DNA of 38,646 bases from CAZMGT01 sp964565895 (GTDB lineage Bacteria; Armatimonadota; Zipacnadia; UBA1398; CAZMGT01): positions 1-38,646 of the forward strand of contig CAZMGT010000035.1 in NCBI GenBank assembly GCA_964565895.1. Direction: 5' to 3'. The notes beneath the pieces were generated by a model. The model did no database searches. It saw only the letters and a list, made by a program, of their open reading frames with translations, and was not told where the DNA came from. Positions 1 through 9,211 of this stretch are shown in pieces. Position numbers and translations under genes: made by a program. Each line of letters begins with the position of its first letter. Positions within the stretch are counted from its first letter, which is position 1.

Positions 1-2
1 GA

Positions 3-1217
3 GGCCTAGGCGAGAAGGCCACCCCGGGCTGGGGCGGGGGCGTTTTGTTCGGCGGCCTGGGCGGAGGCGGAGGATATGGCGCAGGCGGCAGTGGCGGCGC
101 TGGCGGAACAGGCTGGCGAGGCACCGGCCCCGGCCGCGGGCCGCTGGGGATTGCCGTGGGCCGCGCCGTCGTCGGCACGTTGGGCCTGCCCGGCGGCCGA
201 GGGTTCGGCGGCGGTGGGTTGGGCCTGCGCGGAGCCGGCGCGGGCGGGCCGCAGGGCCACGCCGGGTTTGGCCCGGGCGGCAAGGGGCCGTTTGTCGCGA
301 AGATCGTTCCCCAGCCCGGGGGCTTGGGCTTTGGCCCGGGCCCCGGCACGGGGCGCGCGGGCACCGGCCCCGGGGGCGAGGAGCGCGGAGTCCCCGGGGG
401 CCGCGAAGGAGGCAAGGGTTGGGGCCCGGCGCTGCTTGGCTTGGGCCGCGGAGGCGTCGGCCTGCCCATCGCCTTCTCCATCCCAGGCCAGGGCGGGGGC
501 GGCGGAGGAGTTGGGCCGATCGCGGAGACGGGCTTGGGCGGCGCGGGGGGCCGCGGTTATGCCGCGCTAACCGGCGCGAAGGCCCGGCCCGCGGGGCTGA
601 TCCCCAGCGCCGCGGGCGAGTTCGTCCTTCCCAACCTTATCACGAACTCCGACTACGACTGCGCCCCGATGGCCGCATACTTCATGACCCGCGAGGTCGG
701 CCGCAGAACGCTGATTACCGCTACCCCGCGCGAAACCTTCGTGCCCATCGAAACCGAGGAGCTGCGCAAGTATCCCGTGGTGTTTACCACGGGGACGAAA
801 CCCGTCTCGTTTACCCCGCGGCAGCGGCAGGCGCTGCGCGAATATGTGGAGCAGGGGGGGACGATCTGGGCCTGCCACAGCCACGGGGCGTTTGGGGAGT
901 CGATCAGGCGCGAGCTAGAGCAGACGTTTGGCGCGAAGTTTGTGGATATTCCCCTCGACCACGAGATCTTCCACGAGATATACGACTTTAAGAACGTCCC
1001 CGCGGACTCGCTGGGCCAGCGCGAGCCACCCAAGGGGCTGTTTATCAACGGCCGGCTCGCGGTAATCTACACGCCCGTGGACTATAGCGCGGGGTGGGAG
1101 GGGACGCATCCGCACTCGGGCAAGAAGGCCCGCGAGGAGGCGTTCCGCTTCGGCATTAACGTCTACCAGTACATCGTTAAGAAGTGGAGCGAGCTCGTTA
1201 AGCGCGGCAAGAAGTAG
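3..1217 (+). CDS. DUF4159-domain protein with Gly-rich N-terminus (5' partial)
   Basis: The reading frame is open to the left edge of the window with no stop, so the gene is probably truncated at its 5' end; TTG at 45 is the first start-like codon seen. About 190 residues of low-complexity Gly-rich sequence (GGxG runs) precede a C-terminal globular domain of about 195 residues that matches what I know of DUF4159. It begins near FVLPNLITNSDYDCAP, followed by a segment of the type ALREYVEQGGTIWACHSHG, then a conserved HEIFHEIYDF stretch and a Gly-rich end (YSAGWEGTHPHSG). DUF4159 has a class-I glutamine-amidotransferase-like fold and no established catalytic role; it occurs in Planctomycetes and relatives. 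Many such proteins are exported or membrane-linked, but the N-terminus here is missing or low complexity. Its biochemical function is unknown. Confidence 0.75.
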   Translation, partial: GLGEKATPGWGGGVLFGGLGGGGGYGAGGSGGAGGTGWRGTGPGRGPLGIAVGRAVVGTLGLPGGRGFGGGGLGLRGAGAGGPQGHAGFGPGGKGPFVAKIVPQPGGLGFGPGPGTGRAGTGPGGEERGVPGGREGGKGWGPALLGLGRGGVGLPIAFSIPGQGGGGGGVGPIAETGLGGAGGRGYAALTGAKARPAGLIPSAAGEFVLPNLITNSDYDCAPMAAYFMTREVGRRTLITATPRETFVPIETEELRKYPVVFTTGTKPVSFTPRQRQALREYVEQGGTIWACHSHGAFGESIRRELEQTFGAKFVDIPLDHEIFHEIYDFKNVPADSLGQREPPKGLFINGRLAVIYTPVDYSAGWEGTHPHSGKKAREEAFRFGINVYQYIVKKWSELVKRGKK

Positions 1218-1464
1218 CTCTCGCCAGCGGCGTGGGCGTTCGCTGGGCTAGGCCGCGCGCAAAGCCAGGCCACGGCGGCGTTAAGCGACGCCCCGCCTCG
1301 GCATCCGTCAGCCCAACACACTGCGCAGCGCGAAGGCCCTTGGGCAAGTTTCCTTTCGCCCGTTTACGGGCAGTGCGAAAAGCAGCTATGCTTGTTCTGA
1401 GAACCGCGCGGGGAAAACAAATGTTGGACATAGCGGAAGCCCGTCGCCAAAGCACAGCGCAGCT
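1218..1464. other. Intergenic region with a compound hairpin
   Basis: No gene is supported here. A nested inverted repeat lies at 1354-1380: outer arms TTTCGC and GCGAAA enclose GCCCG-ttta-CGGGC (1358-1371). It could be a weak terminator for the DUF4159 gene or a structured leader of the next gene. No clear Shine-Dalgarno sequence precedes the ATG at 1465. A 78-codon frame at 1232-1468 resembles nothing and is not called. Confidence 0.4.
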
Positions 1465-2610
1465 ATGAGCAGGTCGGCCTATATCCATGCCGTTGTCCTC
1501 TCGCTTCTCGGGGTGCTTGCTATTCTCTCCCTGGCCTATGTTTGCTCCGCGGCCGCGCTGCGCGAGGGCGACCGTATTCTCAGCGGTGTCTCCGTGGCTG
1601 GGGTAGATGTCGGCGGGCTGAGCGCGGCGCAGGCGGAGGAGAAGCTGCGGCGCTTTGCCCAAGAGCAGCTTGCCGGGCGCGCGCACCTGCGCTTTGGCCA
1701 GCGCGTGTTTGCGGTTAAGCTTAGCGCGCTGGGGTTTTCCGCCGATGTCCAGCCCGCTGTTCGCCAAGCGCTGCGTATGGGAAGGCGGGAGACGATCCTC
1801 GCCTCGCTCAGCGAGCGCGTGCGCGTGCTGCGCAGCGGGGAGCAAATCGCCATTCCTCTGCGCGTAAACAAGAGGCGGCTTTATGCTGCGCTCGAGGCTG
1901 TTGCCCTTTCTCTTAACCGGCCCCCACAGGATGCCCAGGTCGTCGTCCGGGGGAGCAAGCTTGTGGTCGTGCCCGAGCGCGTGGGGCTGAGGTTGGAGGT
2001 CGCCGAGACGGCGCGGCGGTTGCTCGCCAGCCGGCCGCTGCTCGGCCGCCAGGTGAGCTGCCCGCTAATTGTGACACGCATTCCCCCGGAGGTGTTTGCG
2101 CGCGATCTGCGCGACCTGGAGATTATCGGCCAGTTCACAACGCACTTTCCCCCGTGGCAAACGAGCCGCGTAAACAACATTAAGCTGGCGTGCAAGATAA
2201 TGGATGGGACGATCGTTCCCCCCGGAGGCATTTTTTCGCTTAACGAGGCCGTGGGCGAGCGCTCTTGGGAGCGCGGTTTTCGCTACGCGCCGGTATATAG
2301 CGGCAAGAAGGTGATCATGGGGATCGGCGGGGGTGTGTGCCAGGTGTCCACGACGACGTACAACGCTGCGCGGCGGGCGGGGATGCGCATTGTCGAGCGG
2401 CATCAGCATTCGCTGCCCGTGCACTACGTTCCCTGGGGCATGGACGCCACGGTGAGCTATCCCTCGCCAGACATGAAGTTTCAAAACATCCTCGACGCGC
2501 CCGTTGTTGTGAAGGCGAAGGTTGAGGGGAGCTATCTTACGGTATCCCTGCTCGCGCGCAAAGGCGCCAAGCCCCTGCTCTCCCTGGCGCAGGGCGCGCG
2601 GAAGTTTTAG
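1465..2610 (+). CDS. VanW-family protein with peptidoglycan-binding-like domain
   Basis: This is a 381-residue exported protein. Residues 8-30 form an uncleaved signal anchor or signal peptide (hydrophobic, followed by CSAAALREGD). Residues about 38-200 resemble the PG_binding_4 region found before VanW domains (GVDVGGLSAAQAEEKL is the typical start). Residues about 220-355 are the VanW domain, with its hallmark IVPPGGIFSLNEAVGER and the GIGGGVCQVSTTTYNAA motif. VanW domains (YoaR-like) are widespread in cell-envelope proteins, and their exact activity is not established. The name comes from the accessory protein of some vancomycin-resistance clusters and does not imply resistance; no van genes are nearby. 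The gene precedes the M60 peptidase by 61 bp on the same strand, so co-transcription is possible. Confidence 0.88.
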   Translation: MSRSAYIHAVVLSLLGVLAILSLAYVCSAAALREGDRILSGVSVAGVDVGGLSAAQAEEKLRRFAQEQLAGRAHLRFGQRVFAVKLSALGFSADVQPAVRQALRMGRRETILASLSERVRVLRSGEQIAIPLRVNKRRLYAALEAVALSLNRPPQDAQVVVRGSKLVVVPERVGLRLEVAETARRLLASRPLLGRQVSCPLIVTRIPPEVFARDLRDLEIIGQFTTHFPPWQTSRVNNIKLACKIMDGTIVPPGGIFSLNEAVGERSWERGFRYAPVYSGKKVIMGIGGGVCQVSTTTYNAARRAGMRIVERHQHSLPVHYVPWGMDATVSYPSPDMKFQNILDAPVVVKAKVEGSYLTVSLLARKGAKPLLSLAQGARKF

Positions 2611-2671
2611 AGAACCTCCCACACAGCCCCTGCCGCTTTCCCGCGAGAGGGTCCGGAAAGGAGCCGTTAAG

Positions 2672-4909
2672 GTGAGGCTGTGCGCGTTGCTTTTCGCCAG
2701 TGCTTTAGCCGGCGGCGCGGCGCTCGCCCAGGCCCCTGCGGCGCAGGGCGACGTTGGCGCGCTGCTCGCCGGCGTGCGCGAGATCGCCGCGCCGGGCATC
2801 CCTGGCCCGCTGTGTCTCTTTCGCCCGAGCGCGTTTGCCGTTGTTTTAGGGAAAACGGGCAATGGGATTTACGAGCCCGTTGTCGCCGGGGCGCGCCTTG
2901 GCCGCGGCCGGGTTGTCGCCTTCGGCCACACGGGCTACTTCGCCCCAAGCGCGCTGAACACGGCGGACACCGGCCGGCTAATGCTCAATGCCGTGCGCTG
3001 GGCGCGGGGCGCGGGCGATGGGGCGAGACCGGTTGCCGTGCGTGGGCACGGGGGGCTGCTAAGCTTTCTGCGCGAACACGGGGTTGGCGCGCAGGCGCTA
3101 GGCGGCCCGCGCTGGATGGCCCAGCTTGGGCGGTTTTCCGCGCTGTGCCTCGATCCTACGAGCCTCCGCGGAGAGCAGGAGATCGCCGCGGTGCGCCGGT
3201 TTGTGGAAAACGGCGGCGGGCTTGTGGTCATGGGCCTGGGCTGGGGCTGGCTTCAGCTTAACCCGGGCAAGGCGCTGCCCAGCGACCACCCGGGAAATCT
3301 CCTTCTCGCCCCGGCGGGCATTGCCTGGGCCGATGGCATGTTTCAGCGGACCTCGCGCGTGGGCTTTGCCGCGGGGCAAACGCCTCCGCCCCTGGCCCAC
3401 GCGGGGCAGGCGCTTGACGCCCTCGAGGCCCACGCCGCGGGCAAAAAGCAGCTTAGCAAAACCGAGCTCGCCCAAGCGGTGGCCGTTGTCTCGCGCGCAG
3501 CGCGCACTTTGCCCCTTGACGAGGAGCAATTTCAGCCGCGGCTCGCCCGACTGTGTGCGCGGTTTGCGGAGCAGGCGGTTCCGCGGCCCGATGCTCCGCT
3601 GGGGCAGGACAAGCCGCTGGCGCGCCTGGCGCTGACCGTGGAGCTGCAGCGCCTGCGCCGCCTGCCCCCGGAGGAGATTACCGCGCACCCGGCAGCCAAA
3701 TTTTTCCCCGGGCCCGTCCCCGACGACGCCCCGCGGGTGACCGCTAAGGTAGAGATCGACACCGCGCGCCGGGGGTGGCACAGCACAGGGCTTTATGCTC
3801 CGCCGGGCGAGCTCGTTGTCCTCCGCGCGCCGGAGCGTGCGGTGGGCAAGGGGCTGTGGCTGCGCATCGGAGCGCACAGCGACAGCCTGTGGCAAAAGCC
3901 CTCCTGGCGCCGCTGCCCGGAGGTGTGCTGGCGCGCGCCCATCGCCAGCGGGCAAACGCGCCTCGCTAACCCGTTTGGCGGGCTGGTGTATGTCGAGGTC
4001 CCCGCGCGATGCAAGCTAGGGCGCGTTACCGTGACGATCAGCGGCTGCGTTAACGCGCCGCATTTTGTCCTGGGGAAAACAAAGCTTTCCGAGTGGCGGG
4101 CGAGCATTCGCCAGCGCCCCGCGCCGTGGGCCGAGCTACAGACAAGCAAGGTCGTGCTTACCGTGCCCTCGCGCGTGGTGCGCGAGCTGGACGACCCGGA
4201 GGAGCTGCTGCGCTTTTGGGACAGGGTAATGGACAGCGCCGCGGAGCTGGCAGCGATCCCCAAGGAGCGCGAGCTCGCCCAGCGCTACGTCTGCGATGTG
4301 CAGATCAGCGCGGGGTATATGCACTCCGGCTACCCGATCATGACCTGGCTCGACGTCGCGCCGGTAATCGTTGACCTGGCCACGCTCAAGCGCCAGGCAC
4401 ACGGCGGCGTGTGGGGGCTGTTTCACGAGCTGGGCCACAACCACCAATCGCCGGACTGGACGTTTGACGGCACGGTGGAGGTTACCTGCAACCTGTTCAC
4501 CCTGTATATCCTAGACAACGTGTGCGGCATTCCCCCACGCGAGGCGCGCGCGTGCCTAAGCGAGAACGGCCGGGAGAAGCTCCTTCGGCGCTACTTTGCC
4601 CGCGGGGCGAAGTTTAGCGACTGGAAGCGCGACCCGTTCCTCGCCCTCATCATGTACGTCCAACTTCAGGAGGCGTTCGGCTGGGAAGCGTACAAAAATG
4701 TGTTCGCGGAGTATCGCCAGCTCGCTCCCAGCGAGCGGCCGCGGAGCGACGCGGAAAAGCGCGACCAGTGGCTTGTCCGTTTCTCGCGCGCCGTAGGGCG
4801 CAACCTGGGGCCGTTTTTCCAGGCCTGGGGCGTGCCCACGTCGGAGGAGGCGCGCAAGTCGCTCGCCGACCTTCCCGTGTGGATGCCGGAGGGCTTTCCC
4901 CCGAAGTAG
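2672..4909 (+). CDS. Secreted M60-like (gluzincin) metallopeptidase
   Basis: I chose the GTG at 2672 because GGAAAGGAG (2655-2663) sits just upstream and the protein then begins with a clear signal peptide ending ...AALAQA. The frame is open further upstream but would overlap the VanW gene. The product has 745 residues. The N-terminal third has a GATase-like segment (RFVENGGGLVVMGLGWGW). The middle is beta-rich, compatible with the N-terminal region of M60 proteins. The catalytic site is H585-E-L-G-H589-N-H-Q with the third zinc ligand at E603 (GTVEVTCN), matching the HExxHx(8,24)E pattern of peptidase family M60 (enhancin/SslE/TCAF-like). M60 enzymes act on mucin-type glycoproteins in known cases; the natural substrate here is unknown. 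The gene ends 18 bases from the convergent uvrB stop. Confidence 0.85.
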   Translation: MRLCALLFASALAGGAALAQAPAAQGDVGALLAGVREIAAPGIPGPLCLFRPSAFAVVLGKTGNGIYEPVVAGARLGRGRVVAFGHTGYFAPSALNTADTGRLMLNAVRWARGAGDGARPVAVRGHGGLLSFLREHGVGAQALGGPRWMAQLGRFSALCLDPTSLRGEQEIAAVRRFVENGGGLVVMGLGWGWLQLNPGKALPSDHPGNLLLAPAGIAWADGMFQRTSRVGFAAGQTPPPLAHAGQALDALEAHAAGKKQLSKTELAQAVAVVSRAARTLPLDEEQFQPRLARLCARFAEQAVPRPDAPLGQDKPLARLALTVELQRLRRLPPEEITAHPAAKFFPGPVPDDAPRVTAKVEIDTARRGWHSTGLYAPPGELVVLRAPERAVGKGLWLRIGAHSDSLWQKPSWRRCPEVCWRAPIASGQTRLANPFGGLVYVEVPARCKLGRVTVTISGCVNAPHFVLGKTKLSEWRASIRQRPAPWAELQTSKVVLTVPSRVVRELDDPEELLRFWDRVMDSAAELAAIPKERELAQRYVCDVQISAGYMHSGYPIMTWLDVAPVIVDLATLKRQAHGGVWGLFHELGHNHQSPDWTFDGTVEVTCNLFTLYILDNVCGIPPREARACLSENGREKLLRRYFARGAKFSDWKRDPFLALIMYVQLQEAFGWEAYKNVFAEYRQLAPSERPRSDAEKRDQWLVRFSRAVGRNLGPFFQAWGVPTSEEARKSLADLPVWMPEGFPPK

Positions 4910-4927
4910 CAGGGCAGGGAGCAACGG

Positions 4928-6988
4928 CTAGTCGCCGCTGCGCGCGCGCTGAGCGGCGCTTGCCGCAACCTTGCGCAGCTCGGCCAGCTCGTCGCGGATC
5001 TCCGCCGCCTTTTCGAACTCCAGCCGCTCCGCGGCCTCGCGCATTTCCTTCTCGAGCGAGGCAATAAGGTCTTCGATGCTCTCGCGCTTGTCGCCGGCGA
5101 CGATGCGCGCCACCGTTTGCCGCGCCTCTTCGATAACCGCCTCGCGCATGCGCACGGTGTCCTGCACGGCTTTGACCACCGTTGCCGGGGTAATGTTGTG
5201 CTTGCGGTTATACTCCATCTGAATCCGCCGGCGGCGGTTCGTCTCGTCAATCGCCTCGCGCATGGCCTCGGTGATTGTGTCCGCGTACATAATCACCTTG
5301 CCCTCGACGTTGCGCGCGGCGCGGCCCATGATCTGAATGAGCGAGGCGGTAGAGCGCAGGTAGCCCTCGGCGTCGGCGTCGAGGATGGCCACAAGCGAGA
5401 CCTCGGGCAGGTCCAGACCCTCGCGCAAGAGGTTTATCCCCACGAGCACGTCGAACTCGCCCAGGCGCAGGTCGCGCAAAATCTCCCCGCGGTCTAGCGT
5501 GCGCACCTCAGAGTGCAAATAGCGCACCTTCATCCCCAGCTCGCTCAAATACTCCGCCAAGTCCTCGGCCATGCGCTTAGTCAGCGTGGTTACCAACACC
5601 CGCTGGTTCTTCTCCACGCGCTTTTTGATTTCGCCGATCAGGTCGTCGATCTGCCCCTCCGTGGGCCGGACGTCGATCTCCGGGTCAACGAGGCCCGTGG
5701 GGCGGATAATCTGCTCCACCACCTTGCCCCCGCATTTTTCCAGCTCATAGGGCCCCGGCGTGGCCGAGGTGTAAATCACCTGGTTTACTCGCTCCTCGAA
5801 CTCCTCGAACGTTAGCGGCCGGTTGTCGAACGCCGAGGGGAGGCGAAAGCCATATTCCACCAAGTTTACCTTGCGCGAATGGTCGCCGTAGTACATCCCG
5901 CGGATCTGGGGGATCGTTTGGTGCGACTCGTCAATGATCAGCAGGTAGTCGTCGGGGAAGTAGTCCATCAGCGTATAGGGTGGCTCGCCGGGCTCGCGGC
6001 CGTCGAAATAGCGCGAGTAGTTCTCGATCCCCTGGCAGTAGCCGATCTCGCGGAGCATCTCTAGGTCGTAGCGCGTGCGCTGCTCCAGGCGCTGGGCTTC
6101 AAGGAGCTTGCCCTCGCTGCGCAGCTCCTTCAGGCGCTCCTCAAGCTCCGCCTCGATGCCCTCGATCGCCGAGAGCAGGCGCGCCTCGGTGGCCACCCAG
6201 TGCGTCGCGGGGTAGATGTCGATGCGCGGCGGCTCCTGCACAACCTCGCCCGTGAGGGGGTCGATTACCGTTATCCGGTCCACCTCGTCGCCGAACATCT
6301 CCACGCGCACAATCGCTTCCTGGTCCGCGGGGTAGATCTCGACAACGTCGCCCCGCGCGCGGAACCGCCCGCGGGAAAGCGAGACCTGGCTCCGCGTAAA
6401 CTGCATGGCCACGAGCTGGCGGAGGATCTCGTCGCGGTCGATCTCGTCCCCTACCTGCAGGGAGAGGACGATCTCCTGATAGATCTCCGGCGAGCCGATG
6501 CCGAAGATGCACGACACGCTGGCCACGACGATTACATCGCGCCGCGAGGAGACGGCCTGCGTTGCCGCGTGGCGCAGACGGTCGATCTCGTCGTTAATCT
6601 GGGCGTCCTTTTCGATATATGTGTCCGTGGCCGGCTTGTAGGCCTCCGGCTGATAGTAGTCGTAGTAGCTAACGAAGTACTCCACCGCGTTTTCGGGAAA
6701 CAGCGCGCGGAACTCGGCGCAGAGCTGCGCGGCGAGCGTTTTGTTGTGGGCAATGACCAGCGTCGGGCGCTGCACGCGCTCGATCACGTTGGCGATGGTA
6801 AACGTTTTGCCCGAGCCCGTAACGCCAAGCAGCACCTGATGCTTTTTGCCCTCGAGCACGCCGCGGGCGAGCTCCTCAATGGCCTTCGGTTGGTCGCCCG
6901 CGGGCTTGAAATCGCTGTGCAGGACAAACCGCTTGCCCGCGTCTACAATGCGCTGTTTGTACCACCTGGGAGCCACGGCTCCTGGCAC
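4928..6988 (-). CDS. uvrB: Excinuclease ABC subunit B (UvrB)
   Basis: UvrB is the DNA-damage-verifying helicase-like subunit of nucleotide excision repair, acting with UvrA and UvrC in the cytoplasm. The 686 residues show, in order: FKPAGDQPKAI near residue 27, Walker A GVTGSGKT (55-62), the beta-hairpin region YYDYYQPEAYKP, the DESHQTIPQIRGMYYGD Walker B region, TSATPGPYE, the helicase motif QIMGRAARN, and a C-terminal UVR domain (DLIASLEKEMREAAERLEFE) that contacts UvrC. Length and motif order are those of the family. The GTG start at 6988 lacks a good Shine-Dalgarno sequence and gives about 20 residues before the conserved core, so the true start may lie slightly further in. The neighbours are unrelated. 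Confidence 0.97.
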   Translation of the reverse strand: MPGAVAPRWYKQRIVDAGKRFVLHSDFKPAGDQPKAIEELARGVLEGKKHQVLLGVTGSGKTFTIANVIERVQRPTLVIAHNKTLAAQLCAEFRALFPENAVEYFVSYYDYYQPEAYKPATDTYIEKDAQINDEIDRLRHAATQAVSSRRDVIVVASVSCIFGIGSPEIYQEIVLSLQVGDEIDRDEILRQLVAMQFTRSQVSLSRGRFRARGDVVEIYPADQEAIVRVEMFGDEVDRITVIDPLTGEVVQEPPRIDIYPATHWVATEARLLSAIEGIEAELEERLKELRSEGKLLEAQRLEQRTRYDLEMLREIGYCQGIENYSRYFDGREPGEPPYTLMDYFPDDYLLIIDESHQTIPQIRGMYYGDHSRKVNLVEYGFRLPSAFDNRPLTFEEFEERVNQVIYTSATPGPYELEKCGGKVVEQIIRPTGLVDPEIDVRPTEGQIDDLIGEIKKRVEKNQRVLVTTLTKRMAEDLAEYLSELGMKVRYLHSEVRTLDRGEILRDLRLGEFDVLVGINLLREGLDLPEVSLVAILDADAEGYLRSTASLIQIMGRAARNVEGKVIMYADTITEAMREAIDETNRRRRIQMEYNRKHNITPATVVKAVQDTVRMREAVIEEARQTVARIVAGDKRESIEDLIASLEKEMREAAERLEFEKAAEIRDELAELRKVAASAAQRARSGD

Positions 6989-7083
6989 CTCGCACGGTTG
7001 CGCGCGTTTTCCTCGGTGGCGCTCGGTTTTGCAAATTCGCTGCGCGGCGCGCTGTTCCTCGAGGGTTCGGGGCGGGCCTGCGC

Positions 7084-9090
7084 CTAAAACACGCGGCCGA
7101 ACACGGCGTCGCGCCGCCGGCCGAGCTCGATGTATATCCGGTCGTCTATGCTTGCGTAGCGCAGGCGGATCTCCTGCCCCCCGATCTGCCGGGAAATGCC
7201 GACCTCGTAATCAAGGATATCATAACCGCGAAAGTAGCGGTAGAACGCGTCGGCGATCACGCGCCAGTTCGAGGCCACCTCGTACTCCACGCTTGCGTTG
7301 CCGAAGCGCATGCCGCTGTCGAGGTCGAAATAGGCGACAAGCGAGGCGTACCACTTGTTGTCCGGGTCCATTCCGTAAAGGTAGCCGCGCAACCAGGTGT
7401 TCCACCCCGAAAAGAGCCGCGCCCCCTGATAGCGCTCGGCGGAGTAGGTTAGCCCGAAGTTCGCGCAGCGGCTGAGGCGCAGGTTCGCGGACACCGTTGC
7501 CCCGTAGCGAAATTCCGTCCGCCCCAGGGTGTCGGTGACCACCGAGGTGCTCAGCCGGGGGTCGAACGTGAGCCGCGAGCCCAAGCGCAGGCGCTTGGCG
7601 AGAAGCACCTGGGCGTTGGCCCCGATCTCGCCGAACACGCGGGGGTCGAAGTAGTCGCGCCCCACGCCGGCCTCAAACCCGTAGTTCACGCGCAGCGACG
7701 ACCCCAAAAACGGCCGCGCGTAATAATGCCACGAGCTCTCCACGGCATACGTCGGCTCGAAACCCTTGCCGAACTGAAAGCGGGCGTTGAGGATTTGGCT
7801 GTGGTCGCCATAGGAGCGGAACAGGTTGCCGTGGCCCCAAACGAAGCGGTGCGAAGGGTAGGCGATGGTGTAGTAGCCGGTGGTCCGCTCGTCGTAGCGC
7901 TGGGTGTGGTAAAAGCGCGCGCCCCAGTCTTTGGCGAAGATGCCGTCTATGTAAAACCGACCCTCGCCCCCTGCATAGTCGGAGTATTGATAGTCGAAAT
8001 CGACATAAAACCCCTCGCGCTCCGAGGACCAGCTCGTTGGCGCACCGCTGCGCAGGTGGATAATGCCCATGCGCCGGTCGCTCGCCGTGAAGTAGTAGGG
8101 ATAGGTGACGTGCACTTTTCCGCGGGAGTCGATTCCGAAAAACTCGGGGATCGTGCTCAGCGCCTTTGCGGTAAGCGCAATCTGCCATACGTTCATGGTG
8201 AACACGTGGCTGTTGTTGTAGTAGATGCGCGCGGGCTTGAGGATAATCTTCTCGTCGGGCTCGATATACACGGTGTGCGTTTGGACGACGATTTTCGACT
8301 CGCCCAGGGGCCAAGGGCGCCACTTGCCTTGGGGCGCCGTCCAGTAGGCTTCGCTAAAGTCCTCGTCGACAAAGTAAAAGTCGCGCCCTTCGGGCTCNNN
8401 NNNNNNNTCGAGAATGGCCACGCCGCGCGTGCCGTAATAGGGAAACTCCATGTATAGCTCGCGCGCGCGAAACTCCTTCTCGCCGTTACTCACCACGGCG
8501 TCCGTCGCCTGCAGGGCAAAATCCGACAGCCGAAAGCGCAGGGAGTCCGCGGTAATGGAAATTCGCCGATAGCGAAAGCGCACGTTTTCGTGCGCGCTGA
8601 ACATTTGGCTCTCCTCGTAAAAGGCGAGGTAGCCGTCGGCGACGAGGTGCACATTGGGAATACCCTTTTCCTTTTTCGCGGCAACGTCTTTAATGCGAAT
8701 GGTAACCGGGTTCTCCGCGCGCTTGCCGCCGGCGACCGCGGTAACCACGACGTAGTCATATGCCCCCGGGGCCGCGGTGAGCTTCGTCTGCGCCTGCCCG
8801 TTTTCGGTCATTGCATCCGCGGGGTCGAGCACGGCCTGGCCCTCGAGCACGGTAAACAGCACGGGGGTGCCGTCGGGCGCGGGCTGGTTGTTGCGGTCGG
8901 TCACCGTGCACACGAGGATCGCCGCGTCCCGGCCGTCGTTGACGATTTCCGTGCGGCTGGAGCTTAGCGTTACCCTTAGGCCCGGGGCCTGGGCCAACGA
9001 TGCGCGAGCAACCCAGAGGAGTAGGGCAACAGCTCCCAGGCAAGCCGCACGGCGGACGCTGGCGCCGCTTGTCGCACAACGAGGGCTCAT
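7084..9090 (-). CDS. OstA/LptD-like outer-membrane barrel protein with Ig-like N-terminal domain (contains a 10-N gap)
   Basis: The start at 9090 is chosen because AGAGG lies 8 nt upstream and a signal peptide follows (MSPRC... to ...RASLAQA). Residues about 37-125 resemble a Big_1/invasin-type Ig-like domain (DRNNQPAPDGTPVLFTVLEG). Residues about 140-225 look like an OstA/LptA-type beta-jellyroll (ITADSLRF, ELYMEFPYYGTRG). The C-terminal half is a run of alternating aromatic/hydrophobic strands ending in Phe, as in outer-membrane beta-barrels. LptD-type proteins insert lipopolysaccharide into the outer leaflet. Sequence support for LptD itself is only by pattern, so the role (LPS insertion or another outer-membrane function) is open. 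N positions 8398-8407 fall near residue 228, so the exact local length and frame are not certain. It closes the minus-strand block of exported proteins. Confidence 0.7.
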   Translation of the reverse strand: MSPRCATSGASVRRAACLGAVALLLWVARASLAQAPGLRVTLSSSRTEIVNDGRDAAILVCTVTDRNNQPAPDGTPVLFTVLEGQAVLDPADAMTENGQAQTKLTAAPGAYDYVVVTAVAGGKRAENPVTIRIKDVAAKKEKGIPNVHLVADGYLAFYEESQMFSAHENVRFRYRRISITADSLRFRLSDFALQATDAVVSNGEKEFRARELYMEFPYYGTRGVAILXXXXEPEGRDFYFVDEDFSEAYWTAPQGKWRPWPLGESKIVVQTHTVYIEPDEKIILKPARIYYNNSHVFTMNVWQIALTAKALSTIPEFFGIDSRGKVHVTYPYYFTASDRRMGIIHLRSGAPTSWSSEREGFYVDFDYQYSDYAGGEGRFYIDGIFAKDWGARFYHTQRYDERTTGYYTIAYPSHRFVWGHGNLFRSYGDHSQILNARFQFGKGFEPTYAVESSWHYYARPFLGSSLRVNYGFEAGVGRDYFDPRVFGEIGANAQVLLAKRLRLGSRLTFDPRLSTSVVTDTLGRTEFRYGATVSANLRLSRCANFGLTYSAERYQGARLFSGWNTWLRGYLYGMDPDNKWYASLVAYFDLDSGMRFGNASVEYEVASNWRVIADAFYRYFRGYDILDYEVGISRQIGGQEIRLRYASIDDRIYIELGRRRDAVFGRVF
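8398..8407. other. Assembly gap (10 N) inside the barrel-protein gene
   Basis: Ten undetermined bases lie within the OstA/LptD-like gene. The frame continues sensibly on both sides (GTRGVAIL before, EPEGRDFYF after), but 10 is not a multiple of 3, so the real length must differ if the gene is intact. Confidence 0.95.
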
Positions 9091-9211
9091 CGGCTGGACC
9101 TCTGGGTTTTGATGATAGGTTCCTGCGAGCGCGGCAAACCCCTTCCGCGGCGCGTCGCCCCCGGCCGCATCGTGCTGCCCCGCTTCCCCTCGCACAGCGC
9201 CGTACAGACAA

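Noticed and set aside
1232..1468. Small open frame between DUF4159 and VanW genes
   Set aside because: Composition is Arg/Ala-rich with no recognisable motif and no ribosome-binding site; it overlaps the start of the VanW gene.
1465..2610. Vancomycin-resistance gene
   Set aside because: VanW domains are common in envelope proteins; none of the van ligase, dehydrogenase or sensor genes is present.
2522..2671. 5' extension of the M60 peptidase
   Set aside because: It overlaps the VanW gene and lacks a signal peptide; the GTG at 2672 has both a ribosome-binding site and a signal peptide.
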